DNA from: Aquirufa aurantiipilula
GTDB lineage: Bacteria; Bacteroidota; Bacteroidia; Cytophagales; Spirosomataceae
Length of the DNA stretch: 64,000 bases
Reading direction: 5' to 3'
NCBI RefSeq assembly: GCF_019923745.1
Contig: NZ_JAANOG010000001.1
Coordinates: 372,001-436,000 of the forward strand
Of this stretch, positions 8,988 through 17,611 are shown piece after piece. Numbering within the stretch: the stretch's first letter is position 1; each line of letters opens with the position of its first letter. The notes below the pieces were generated by a model that was not told the DNA's origin, searched no databases, and saw only the letters and a list, made by a program, of their open reading frames with translations. Both the position numbers and the translations under genes were made by a program.

Positions 8988-9560
8988 ATGAGTGAAACTA
9001 GAGATAATCTATTAGCCGAAATTAATTTACCTGCCACTAGTCAATTTCCTTTATTGGACCAATTAGATGCCACGGATAATCGTTATATCAAAGATTTAAA
9101 GATCAACGTTTCCAATGCATTGAAGTATGCAACATTGACAGAGAAAGAAGCCTTATTGTTGGCCTTAGCTGTTTCTGTGAATCAAAAGCATGAAATCACG
9201 ATTAATTCATTGACAGAATTAGCTAAAACAAAAGGAGCTACGGATGCTGAAATCAATGAAATTCATGCATTAACCTCTTTATTGAATGCGAATAACGTTT
9301 TTTATCGTTTTAAGCATTTTGTAGGCAAAGAATTTTACAACACTGCTCCAGCCGGAATCAGAATGTCCATCATGATGAATCCTGTTTTGGGTAAGGAATT
9401 CTTTGAATTAGCGAGTTTAACTGTTTCAGCCATCAATGGCTGCGAAATGTGTGTAAAATCGCACGAACAATCAGTAATTAATCACGGCGCAACGGAAGCT
9501 CGCATCATGGATGCTATCCGCTTAACAGCGATTTTCAAAAGCCTAATCGTTTTATTGTAG
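8988..9560 (+). CDS. ahpD: AhpD-like alkylhydroperoxidase (carboxymuconolactone decarboxylase family)
   Basis: 190 residues from the ATG at 8988; an earlier in-frame start at 8964 lies inside the terminator hairpin and is rejected. The active-site motif is present: Glu140 in KEFFELA, then GCEMCVKSHE with Cys152, Cys155 and His159, the E...CxxCxxxH arrangement of AhpD. In Mycobacterium this protein links AhpC to dihydrolipoamide-dependent reduction. The length is close to AhpD (about 175). It follows ahpC by 46 bases with an intervening terminator. It is convergent with the next gene, eight bases away. Confidence 0.9.
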   Translation: MSETRDNLLAEINLPATSQFPLLDQLDATDNRYIKDLKINVSNALKYATLTEKEALLLALAVSVNQKHEITINSLTELAKTKGATDAEINEIHALTSLLNANNVFYRFKHFVGKEFYNTAPAGIRMSIMMNPVLGKEFFELASLTVSAINGCEMCVKSHEQSVINHGATEARIMDAIRLTAIFKSLIVLL

Positions 9561-9577
9561 GGTAAACTTATTTACCC
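9560..9577. terminator. Weak hairpin between convergent gene ends
   Basis: GGGTAAA-CTTA-TTTACCC forms a seven-base-pair stem that spans the last base of ahpD and the stop codon of the convergent flavoprotein gene. There is no T run on either side, so it may only slow transcription or block RNA decay. Confidence 0.3.
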
Positions 9578-10959
9578 CACATTGCATTAGCCGTGTTCGG
9601 GAAAGGAAGGGTCAATTCAGGTACTTGATGTACCATGCGATTGGCCCATTCTACTCCTTGCATCATGGAGTGATCCTGATTTGACACTTCATACTTCCAA
9701 GCTCCAAATCGACCTCTACTGTACACATCTTGTTGCTCTAAAACAGGTAAAACTTGTTTTAGAATACCATCGCGCTCAATAGAAGGTGTTGGATATCCGT
9801 ATGCAGTTGAAAAATAGAATTTGGAAATAACTTGGTCTTCTGATTCAATTAGACCATCTTCTAACATTGCTTTAATGGTATCTTCCACTAAGGTAGTGCG
9901 ATTTACAGGCTTCATGTCAGACTCACTTACCTCTGCCATTAATGACCATTGATTAGAAGGATCTGGAACGTTATCTGGACTATAATTGGAAAATACAGTA
10001 ACACGGTAATAAGGACTATTGTCCTCTGGAAAATACATCCAACATTTTTTGGCTAATTGTTCTACTGGTTTACCTTTTAAACCAATTCCAATTACGTGCG
10101 TACTACTATGTTTTAAACCCTGCGCTGTTTCAGTCACTTCCTTTGGTAAATCTGTACATTTCTGTGTGAATATATCCAAAGGAATCGTACTCATTACTTG
10201 ATCATATTCAATCTGAGTACCGTCTTCTAAGGTAATTTGGTGTCCCTGTAAATTAACTGCCTTAACAGTTGAATTCAATCGAAAATACTGTTCACCAATC
10301 AATTGACCAACAGCTTTCCAAATTGAACCTGTACCACCCGATTTTGGGAATTGGAATAGGTTGTTAGGTCCCCAAGAAAGATCATCTTTTTCGAAAATAA
10401 TATTCTCTACAATTCTACCAAGATCACTTACTGCAACACGTTCACCCACCCAATTGGCATTCATCATTTCGGGAGGGTAGGCCCATACCTTGAAATTATA
10501 CGGGAACATAAATACATCCGCAATTCCTTGTCCACAGGTATTTAAAATCCAATCTCTAAAATTAGCTAACTTCGTAGAAGGCCCTTTCTTATATAACTCG
10601 ATTAAACCTTGCAAACATTGCCACTGCTCTTCTTTGGGTAAATACCCTAAATTATTTTGGAAAGGATAAGGGACAAAACGATCTCTAATCCAAACCCATG
10701 ATTCTCTTTGATGTGTATACCAACCATCCTCACCTAAAGCCAGTTTCATCAAATCATCAAAATATTGATAATGTGAAAATTGAACGTGCCCGCCGACATC
10801 CCATGTAAAACCCTTTTCATCCACAAAACTGGTAGCTAATCCACCTACAAAGTTTTCTTTTTCGAGAACAATAAAATCAGTTATTCCTAATTCCTTTAAT
10901 CGATAAGCAGCACCTAGACCAGTGGGTCCTCCACCTAGGATGACATATTTATATTTCAT
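9568..10959 (-). CDS. FAD-dependent amine-oxidase-like protein (UDP-galactopyranose mutase / protoporphyrinogen oxidase fold)
   Basis: 463 residues. The N-terminal FAD-binding motif is YVILGGGPTGLGAAYRL, with the second-strand acidic residue in VLEKENFVGGLATS. The next part (FTWDVGGHVQFSHY, RFVPYPFQNN) is like UDP-galactopyranose mutase and related sugar or porphyrin flavoenzymes (COG1232). The mutase function cannot be assumed; many such proteins in glycan clusters are uncharacterised. It overlaps the upstream GT2 gene by four bases (ATGA), so the two products are probably made together and act in the same pathway. It is the last gene of a five-gene minus-strand operon with an acyltransferase and an OmpA protein, which points to a cell-surface glycan or glycolipid. 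Confidence 0.75.
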   Translation of the reverse strand: MKYKYVILGGGPTGLGAAYRLKELGITDFIVLEKENFVGGLATSFVDEKGFTWDVGGHVQFSHYQYFDDLMKLALGEDGWYTHQRESWVWIRDRFVPYPFQNNLGYLPKEEQWQCLQGLIELYKKGPSTKLANFRDWILNTCGQGIADVFMFPYNFKVWAYPPEMMNANWVGERVAVSDLGRIVENIIFEKDDLSWGPNNLFQFPKSGGTGSIWKAVGQLIGEQYFRLNSTVKAVNLQGHQITLEDGTQIEYDQVMSTIPLDIFTQKCTDLPKEVTETAQGLKHSSTHVIGIGLKGKPVEQLAKKCWMYFPEDNSPYYRVTVFSNYSPDNVPDPSNQWSLMAEVSESDMKPVNRTTLVEDTIKAMLEDGLIESEDQVISKFYFSTAYGYPTPSIERDGILKQVLPVLEQQDVYSRGRFGAWKYEVSNQDHSMMQGVEWANRMVHQVPELTLPFPNTANAMWGK

Positions 10960-11705
10960 TTTCCTTGGGTAATTTCTTTAACTAAACTGTTTAAATGTAC
11001 TCGAAAGGCTAATAATTCCTTGAAACTTTGCCAACACACTTTTAGCAATTTAAAGTGACGAATAGACACTTCTCCTGTTTCTCTTTCTCTATGAATTACC
11101 GGTATATTAAATAAATTTTGTCCTGATTTTTTAGCTAAAACAGCTAAAAAGATATTAGGAGCAAAAGGGGTACGCGCCGGTAAAGCATGTAACAACTTCT
11201 TCAAGAAACTTGTTTTGAATAAACGAAAAGGAATATTAGCATCATCAATGTATGTTCCGTAAATGAACAATAATGAGAATTTTAATATTCGAGTAATGAC
11301 CAAACGGAAAGGATCATCGTGACGCACTTTGCGATATCCTAAAATGAATTCCGACTGGTTTCTTTTCTCCCAAAAATTACCAAAATCCTTCACATCAAAC
11401 TGGTCATCAGAATCGGTTTGGAACACATAGGTTGGATTCATTTCAACGGCCATACGATAGCCATTCACCACTGCATTACCATGTCCACCATTTAATTGAT
11501 GTTTCGCAATAAGGTTTGGATATATCCCAGAAATCTCATCTAAAATAGCCCCAGTTCGATCTTTCGAGCCATCGTTAATAATGAGTAATTTAAATTTATC
11601 TGGACTCACAAAGGTAGAAATTCCATTAATCCAATGGGCTACTACTTGCTGAATACATTCCTCTTCATTGTAGGCGGGTATTACTACCACTAATTCCAAA
11701 CTCAT
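10956..11705 (-). CDS. Family 2 glycosyltransferase, polyprenyl-phosphate type
   Basis: 249 residues. The GT-A fold starts with LVVVIPAYNEEECI; the nucleotide-binding part has LLIINDGSKDRTG, then NGGHGNAVVNGYRMA and the metal-binding acidic motif FQTDSDDQFD. This set is typical of dolichyl- or undecaprenyl-phosphate glycosyltransferases. There are no C-terminal transmembrane helices of the GtrB kind, though residues 135-155 are fairly hydrophobic. It starts one base after... the acyltransferase stop (gap 11706) and overlaps the flavoprotein start by four bases. The sugar donor cannot be told from sequence. Presumed role is making a lipid-linked or protein-linked sugar at the inner membrane. 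Confidence 0.8.
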   Translation of the reverse strand: MSLELVVVIPAYNEEECIQQVVAHWINGISTFVSPDKFKLLIINDGSKDRTGAILDEISGIYPNLIAKHQLNGGHGNAVVNGYRMAVEMNPTYVFQTDSDDQFDVKDFGNFWEKRNQSEFILGYRKVRHDDPFRLVITRILKFSLLFIYGTYIDDANIPFRLFKTSFLKKLLHALPARTPFAPNIFLAVLAKKSGQNLFNIPVIHRERETGEVSIRHFKLLKVCWQSFKELLAFRVHLNSLVKEITQGK

Positions 11706-11706
11706 A

Positions 11707-12831
11707 TTATTTTAATTTATCCTTGAAACTATTTATTGGTTTCTCAATTACAAACCAGGAGATACTGGCAACAAATAGTAATAAAATTAGATTGATGAAA
11801 AATTTTGACCATATAAAATTAAGGAAATTTGTTTGAAATAGGGGCATATATTTAGAAATAGCCCACAATAAAGTATTTCCTTCTTGATGGTAATAATTAT
11901 AAATAAAATTATGATACAAATATAAACCGTAGGATATCTTACCAAGGTAATCAACCCACGACAGGGATAAGAATCGACCAAAAATATGTTGCCGTTCTGA
12001 TACTGCTTCGGCAATTAAAAAAAAGGAAAAAATAGCAGCTACACTACGTTCAATAACAATAAACCAGATATTATCATAGGTATATTCAGCCAAATGTGAA
12101 AACCAGAGAACTAGAAAAAAAGAAGCTAGAGTTATAGGTAGAATATACTTGATCTCACTGATGCGTTTGAATGTAGCCTGACGATAATGATAGAAATAGG
12201 CCAATAATCCCCCTAAACCAAAACTATCGATGGCACTAAAAGGATTGACATAAGACCACATCCAGGATGTCTCTTTAAAGTCGTGGCTAGTAAGCAGATA
12301 AAAAAATAGGCGAGAACAAAAGCCTAATGCAATCATCCAAGGAAATAGTTTTCCGAAGTATTTACGGGGTAGAAATAGAATAAAATAGGGGAAAATTAAA
12401 TAGTACTGTTCTTCCACAGCCAATGACCACAAATGATCCCAAACACCAATCCACTGTCGGTGAATCATGATGTAAAAATCAGGCATATAAAAAACTAACC
12501 ATTTCCAAACTTCAGAAAAAGGTTCAATGCCTAAATATCCTCCAATAAACAAAATAAGAAAGTAAATGGGGAAAATCCGTAAAGAACGACGTAATATAAA
12601 AGTTTTGATTTTTTTCCAAGGAGAATGGCCTTTGTCTGCCACATCATCAGCATTTTGAAATAAAATTCGGGTAATCAAAAAACCACTTAGAACAAAAAAT
12701 ATAACCACACCTAAATGACCTAGAGGAAAGGGGATAGTGGGGACTAACCAATGGTCCATTAAAACTAAAAATACCGCCAAAAAGCGAATACCATTTAATT
12801 GCGTGAAATATACTGCGTGTTTATCGCTCAT
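11707..12831 (-). CDS. Acyltransferase family 3 (OafA/NodX-like) membrane protein
   Basis: 374 residues with about ten hydrophobic segments. The N-terminal FTQLNGIRFLAVFLVLMDH contains the arginine and histidine characteristic of acyltransferase-3 proteins, followed by HLGVVIFFVLSGFLITRIL and later ERSVAAIFSFFLIAE. Members O-acylate extracytoplasmic sugars, for example O-antigen or peptidoglycan. Its start codon overlaps the stop of the PD40-OmpA gene by one base (TAATG), and its stop is one base from the GT2 start, so translation is likely coupled. The most probable role is acetylation or other acylation of the glycan made by the two downstream enzymes. Confidence 0.88.
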   Translation of the reverse strand: MSDKHAVYFTQLNGIRFLAVFLVLMDHWLVPTIPFPLGHLGVVIFFVLSGFLITRILFQNADDVADKGHSPWKKIKTFILRRSLRIFPIYFLILFIGGYLGIEPFSEVWKWLVFYMPDFYIMIHRQWIGVWDHLWSLAVEEQYYLIFPYFILFLPRKYFGKLFPWMIALGFCSRLFFYLLTSHDFKETSWMWSYVNPFSAIDSFGLGGLLAYFYHYRQATFKRISEIKYILPITLASFFLVLWFSHLAEYTYDNIWFIVIERSVAAIFSFFLIAEAVSERQHIFGRFLSLSWVDYLGKISYGLYLYHNFIYNYYHQEGNTLLWAISKYMPLFQTNFLNFIWSKFFINLILLLFVASISWFVIEKPINSFKDKLK

Positions 12832-14858
12832 TAATCTCCTTGAAGGGTAAACTCCACTCTACGGTTTAATTTTCTTCTTTCTTCACTCATATTACTGGCC
12901 ATCGGCTTGGTTCCTCCCCATCCTTTTACTCGTACACGATTAGGACTAATCCCTTTTGAAACGATATAAGCTTTTACATTTTCAACCCGTTCTAAGGATA
13001 GTTTCATATTCTCATTCCAGTCGCCTTGGTTATCTGTATGACCTTCCAAAAGTATTTTAAAACTGGTATTATCCTTTAGTATCTTAACAATTTTATCTAA
13101 TTCCTCATAGGAACTTGGAATTAATTCAGCCTTACTTTGGTCAAAGTTAATGTTAGGAATTTGATATTGTTTGTTCAACTGAATGGGAATTATCAAAAGG
13201 TTCCTTTGCAAGGTTTTAAAGCTCCGTTCTGAGGTATAATCAAACTTCTCTACTCGACAGATATAGCCATCTTTAACTACTTGCATAGTAAATGCTTTTT
13301 TAGCTGGCCACATGAAACTATAATCACCTAAATAAGGATCATAATCTACCCAAAGTGAATCTGTTCCTGCAACTGATTTGACCAAAATTTTAGCGGCTAC
13401 TGCTTCCTGTGAATCCTGATTCAGCACCTGACCGGCCATTTGTATCAAAGTCAAAGGCTTTGCTTTTTCAGGTATCTTGATACGGTAAATATCTTCGGCT
13501 CCCAGCGAGTTCTCTACTGAACTAAAATAAGCGTAGTCCCCTTGAGCCGCAACAGAAAAATATCCATCCCACTGTGCTGTATTCACAATAGGACCTAGAT
13601 TTTCTGGTTCCGACCAATTTAACCAAGTATCATCTAATCGGCGAGTTAAAAAGATGTCATTGTTACCATATCCCACATGACCGCTAGATGAAAAATACAT
13701 CGTGACACCATCTGGAGCAATAAAGGGTGTTGATTCTGATTCTCCTGTATTAACCACCTGGCCTATATTTCTAGGTTCCGTCCAGCTATCATCATTTTTC
13801 CAAAATGAAACATAAATATCTTTGCCGCCATAAGAATCTTTCATCTCTGTGGTCATCACTAAAATCTTACCATTGGGAGCAAGGGAATATTCGGAGAACT
13901 CTGATTTATTTTTAAAATTCAAAATTTTCAATGCTTTTGGAAAACTCCAATCACCTGTTCGTAATAAAAAGGACATGGAAACACCCTTTTCCATTTGTCC
14001 ATCATTCCGATACACATTGTTCAAAAGCATGGTTTTACCATTGGGAGAAATACCACAAACAGCATTATTCTCATCGTTATTGATGGGTTCAGAAAATAAT
14101 TCGGCTTTTGACCAGGTTTTTGTGTCGGTTTGCCAATTGGAAACCCAGATATCTTGATTCTTATTTTTACCCATATTGGATGGATGTTTCCATCGAGTAA
14201 AATAAAGCTTTTTGCCATCTGGACTGATTACTGGACAAATTTCATTATATGGCGAATTAATATCCTTGCCTAGGTTTTCCTTAAAAGAATAAGCATTGGC
14301 ATCTTTATTCAATTTCAAACTTTCTTCAATGGGTACATCTGAATCTGAAATTCCAATGGCATCGAGTTGGGAATAACCTTTAACCCGCTCAGAATTCATA
14401 GAAACCTTAATTGCTCGTAAAGGAACTGTGGCTGTTGGTAAAATGATACTCGTTACTTGAGCGGATTTAAGCGCATACCCTGGACTGAATTCCTTCAATA
14501 AAATTAATTTATTATTCTCGTCTAATCCATCAACACGGACAATAGAACCCGCACCAAAATTCTCAAAAATAGCCACTTGTTTCACTTTGGATAAACTATC
14601 AAAAGACACAATGATGTATTCTCCTGCTGGATTATCAGGCGTTAGAGATTGCCAAGCGCTGGGACTATTACTAAAAGTGGGGTATTTACTGGGTTTACCA
14701 AGAATGTGTAAAGATCGATACTCTAAACCTAAAAGCGGATCAGAATATTCACTTGAAACAGATATAACTTTATTAGCCCAGCGAACACGCTGTGCAGGCA
14801 AGCTAAAAACAAGCAAACAACAGAAAATTCCAAAAATTAAGCGGATTTTCAAATTCAT
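12831..14858 (-). CDS. PD40 beta-propeller protein with C-terminal OmpA domain
   Basis: 675 residues. A signal peptide (LIFGIFCCLLVFSLPAQR) is followed by about 160 residues resembling a discoidin-like beta-sandwich, then four WD40-like PD40 repeats between about residues 200 and 460 (for example PVISPDGKKLYFTRW, PFIAPDGVTMYFSSSG, NNDIFLTRR). After a carboxypeptidase-regulatory-like segment comes an OmpA peptidoglycan-binding domain, residues 550-675: INFDQSKAELIPSSYEELDK, LEGHTDNQGDWNENMKLS and RKLNRRVEF. It should sit in the periplasm tied to peptidoglycan. The layout recalls PorE-type proteins of the type IX secretion system, but no other por gene is here. Start is ATG at 14858, five bases after rpe; its stop overlaps the acyltransferase start. 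Confidence 0.85.
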   Translation of the reverse strand: MNLKIRLIFGIFCCLLVFSLPAQRVRWANKVISVSSEYSDPLLGLEYRSLHILGKPSKYPTFSNSPSAWQSLTPDNPAGEYIIVSFDSLSKVKQVAIFENFGAGSIVRVDGLDENNKLILLKEFSPGYALKSAQVTSIILPTATVPLRAIKVSMNSERVKGYSQLDAIGISDSDVPIEESLKLNKDANAYSFKENLGKDINSPYNEICPVISPDGKKLYFTRWKHPSNMGKNKNQDIWVSNWQTDTKTWSKAELFSEPINNDENNAVCGISPNGKTMLLNNVYRNDGQMEKGVSMSFLLRTGDWSFPKALKILNFKNKSEFSEYSLAPNGKILVMTTEMKDSYGGKDIYVSFWKNDDSWTEPRNIGQVVNTGESESTPFIAPDGVTMYFSSSGHVGYGNNDIFLTRRLDDTWLNWSEPENLGPIVNTAQWDGYFSVAAQGDYAYFSSVENSLGAEDIYRIKIPEKAKPLTLIQMAGQVLNQDSQEAVAAKILVKSVAGTDSLWVDYDPYLGDYSFMWPAKKAFTMQVVKDGYICRVEKFDYTSERSFKTLQRNLLIIPIQLNKQYQIPNINFDQSKAELIPSSYEELDKIVKILKDNTSFKILLEGHTDNQGDWNENMKLSLERVENVKAYIVSKGISPNRVRVKGWGGTKPMASNMSEERRKLNRRVEFTLQGD

Positions 14859-14863
14859 GAATG

Positions 14864-15526
14864 TTAGTTACCTAGTTTCACCAAATTGGCAATTGTATCT
14901 ATGGGATTTGGAGAAGAAAACACAAAATTACCGGCAACTAACACATTGGCACCTGCATGAATAAGATCTGGTGCATTGGAAATAGACACACCACCATCAA
15001 TTTCAATTTTAAGTTTAGTTACACCTTTTGAAGCAGCTAGCTCAGCTACTTCTTTTGTCTTTTTAATGGCATTGGGGATAAATTTTTGACCACCAAATCC
15101 TGGATTTACTGACATAATCAATACCAAATTAAGATCTGAAATAATATCTTCTAATACATGTACTGGGGTAGAAGGATTTAATGCAACACCGGCTAAACAA
15201 CCTAAATCCTTAATTTGTTGCACTGTTCGGTGCAAATGAGGACAAGTTTCATAATGTACAGTCAAAACTTGTGCGCCTGCTTTTGCAAAAGCTTCGAGGT
15301 ATCTTTCAGGCTTTTCAATCATCAAATGTACATCCAACACCTTGTTAGCTCTTTTATTAACTGCTTCTAAAACGGGAAAACCAAAAGAAATATTGGGCAC
15401 AAACATTCCATCCATGACATCTACATGTATCCACTCAGCCTGAGAGGCATTTAACATATCGATTTCGGAACCAAGTTCTGCAAAATTTGCAGCTAAAATT
15501 GAAGGGGCGATGATTAAACTTTCCAT
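14864..15526 (-). CDS. rpe: Ribulose-phosphate 3-epimerase
   Basis: 220 residues, full length for the family, a TIM barrel that interconverts ribulose 5-phosphate and xylulose 5-phosphate in the pentose phosphate pathway. Visible signatures: IIAPSILAANFAELGSE, WIHVDVMDGMFVPN and VLDVHLMIEKPE with the metal-binding His and Asp residues, SVNPGFGGQKF, and IDGGVS near the phosphate site. It is the first gene of the minus-strand envelope operon. An exact -7 box (TACCTTTG, 15531-15538) lies only four bases before the ATG, so the transcript may be leaderless. Confidence 0.95.
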   Translation of the reverse strand: MESLIIAPSILAANFAELGSEIDMLNASQAEWIHVDVMDGMFVPNISFGFPVLEAVNKRANKVLDVHLMIEKPERYLEAFAKAGAQVLTVHYETCPHLHRTVQQIKDLGCLAGVALNPSTPVHVLEDIISDLNLVLIMSVNPGFGGQKFIPNAIKKTKEVAELAASKGVTKLKIEIDGGVSISNAPDLIHAGANVLVAGNFVFSSPNPIDTIANLVKLGN

Positions 15527-15530
15527 CTTG

Positions 15531-15538
15531 CAAAGGTA
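15531..15538 (-). promoter_or_regulatory. -7 box immediately before rpe
   Basis: Read on the minus strand this is TACCTTTG, an exact TAnnTTTG match. It ends four bases before the rpe ATG at 15526, so transcription would start at or within a base or two of the start codon. No TTTG is visible at -33. Confidence 0.45.
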
Positions 15539-15607
15539 TGAAAATTATTGGCTATGGTTTATTTCTTAGTGCTTTCCATTTAACTTTAGGTTGTTAAAAA
15601 TTGATAC

Positions 15608-17608
15608 ATGGATGTGAAAATGAGGATGGAAGAATTAATCCATCAAATTAATCGTTACAATGAAGCCTATTACCAGCAACATGAAAGCCTCATTTCTGAT
15701 CAGGAATTCGATGTATTATTAGCTGAACTCCAGAAATTAGAAAACGAAAATCCGCTATTCGCTTTACCAGATAGTCCAACCCAACGAGTAGGAGGCACCA
15801 TTACAAAACAATTCAAAAGTGTAACTCATCGTTTCCCCATGCTTTCATTGGGGAATACCTATAATGAACAAGATTTAAGAGATTTTGACGAACGGGTGTC
15901 CAAGGGATTAGAAGGAGAAAGGTATGAATACATCTGTGAACTTAAATTTGACGGAGTTGCTCTATCTTTTTGGTATGAAAATGGTAAACTAATCAAGGGG
16001 GTTACGCGTGGAGATGGAACTAGGGGAGATGATATAACCAATAACGTTAAGACAATCAAAGATTTACCTCTCCGACTCAATTCTCCCATATTTCCAAAGG
16101 AATTTGAATTAAGAGGAGAAGGATACATGCCTTTATCTTCCTTTGAAACAATCAATGAACAAAAGATTAGTCGGGGAGAAGCTCCTTTAGCCAATCCAAG
16201 AAATGCGGCTTCGGGAACTTTTAAAATGCAAGATTCAGCCGAAGTAGCCAGAAGAAATATGGCTTGTTATATTTATGCCATGGTTGGAAATGAAAATCCA
16301 TTTCAAACACATGAAGAAAGTATTGTAGCCTTATCTAATGCCAAATTTCCTGTTTCTCCTACTTGGAAAAAATGTCAAACGATGGATGAAGTATTAACCT
16401 ACATTCACGAATGGCAGGATAAGCGACATGATTTACCCTTAAATACGGATGGAATAGTCATTAAAATCAATGATTATGCCCAACAAGAGCGATTAGGATT
16501 TACGGCCAAATCACCAAGGTGGGCCATTGCTTACAAATACCCATCTGAAATTGCAGAAACAGAAATTGAAAGTATCAGTTATCAAGTAGGTAGAACAGGA
16601 AATGTAACTCCTGTGGCTAATCTAAAACCTGTGTATTTGGCGGGAACTGTAATCAAAAGAGCCTCTGTGCATAATGCCAATGAAATGGAGCGATTGGATC
16701 TAAGAGAAAATGATACTGTATTTATAGAAAAGGGGGGTGAGATCATTCCCAAAATCACCTCAGTGAATGTCGCTAAACGAAAATTTGACTCACCAAAATT
16801 CCAGTTTCCAAACGAATGCCCAGCCTGTGGAACTCTTTTGGTGCGCCAAGAGGGCGAAGCAAACCACTATTGCCTAAATGATAAGCATTGTCCACCTCAA
16901 ATCAAGGGTAAAATAGAACATTTCATCCAAAGAAAAGCCCTGAACATAGAAAACCTAGGAGTTGAAACAATCGATTTGTTAGTAGAAAAAGGCATCATAC
17001 ATTACTTAGCCGATTTATATGATTTACAAACAAGTCATTTTGATGGCTTGGAAGGATTTCAAAGTAAATCAATCAACAATATTTTACAATCGATTGAAAA
17101 GTCAAAAACAATTCCATTTAGACAAGTACTTTTTGGATTAGGTATTCGGCATGTGGGAGCAACGATTGCTGAAAAATTAGTCAGGCAATTTCATTCAATG
17201 GAGAACCTCGCTCAAGCGACTTTAGAAGAATTAATTGCTGTTCCTGAAATTGGTGAAAGAATAGCTAGAAGTTTAAAAGAATATTTGGATGATTCAGATA
17301 ATATTCATCAAATTGAACGTTTAAGGCAGGCCGGAGTGCAGTTATCAGAAGAAATTCAAGAAATAGTTTTGGAGGGAGAAGCCTTGGTCGGAAAAAGTTT
17401 TGTAATTTCGGGAGTGTTTAAAAACTTCGAAAGAGAAGAATTAAAAGACAAAATTATTGCCAATGGAGGTAAGGTTGTATCCAGCATTTCAGCGAAACTA
17501 GATTATTTAGTAGCAGGTGAAAATATGGGACCAGCCAAATTAGAAAAGGCAAATTCATTATCCATAAAAATTATCACAGAGGATGAGTTTTTAGCTCTCC
17601 TACACTAG
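15608..17608 (+). CDS. ligA: NAD-dependent DNA ligase
   Basis: 666 residues, the usual length. The adenylation domain has the active-site lysine at residue 113 in CELKFDGVALSF, then GDGTRGDDITNNVKT and LRGEGYMP. The OB-fold region includes YQVGRTGNVTPVANLKPV. A four-cysteine zinc finger lies at about residues 400-425 (CPACGTLL...HYCLNDKHCP), followed by helix-hairpin-helix repeats (EIGERIARSL) and a C-terminal BRCT domain (GKSFVISGVF, KVVSSISAKLDYLVAGE). ATG codons at 15608, 15620 and 15626 are all possible starts; the family N-terminus fits any of them. It is followed three bases later by dapA. Confidence 0.97.
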   Translation: MDVKMRMEELIHQINRYNEAYYQQHESLISDQEFDVLLAELQKLENENPLFALPDSPTQRVGGTITKQFKSVTHRFPMLSLGNTYNEQDLRDFDERVSKGLEGERYEYICELKFDGVALSFWYENGKLIKGVTRGDGTRGDDITNNVKTIKDLPLRLNSPIFPKEFELRGEGYMPLSSFETINEQKISRGEAPLANPRNAASGTFKMQDSAEVARRNMACYIYAMVGNENPFQTHEESIVALSNAKFPVSPTWKKCQTMDEVLTYIHEWQDKRHDLPLNTDGIVIKINDYAQQERLGFTAKSPRWAIAYKYPSEIAETEIESISYQVGRTGNVTPVANLKPVYLAGTVIKRASVHNANEMERLDLRENDTVFIEKGGEIIPKITSVNVAKRKFDSPKFQFPNECPACGTLLVRQEGEANHYCLNDKHCPPQIKGKIEHFIQRKALNIENLGVETIDLLVEKGIIHYLADLYDLQTSHFDGLEGFQSKSINNILQSIEKSKTIPFRQVLFGLGIRHVGATIAEKLVRQFHSMENLAQATLEELIAVPEIGERIARSLKEYLDDSDNIHQIERLRQAGVQLSEEIQEIVLEGEALVGKSFVISGVFKNFEREELKDKIIANGGKVVSSISAKLDYLVAGENMGPAKLEKANSLSIKIITEDEFLALLH

Positions 17609-17611
17609 CTC

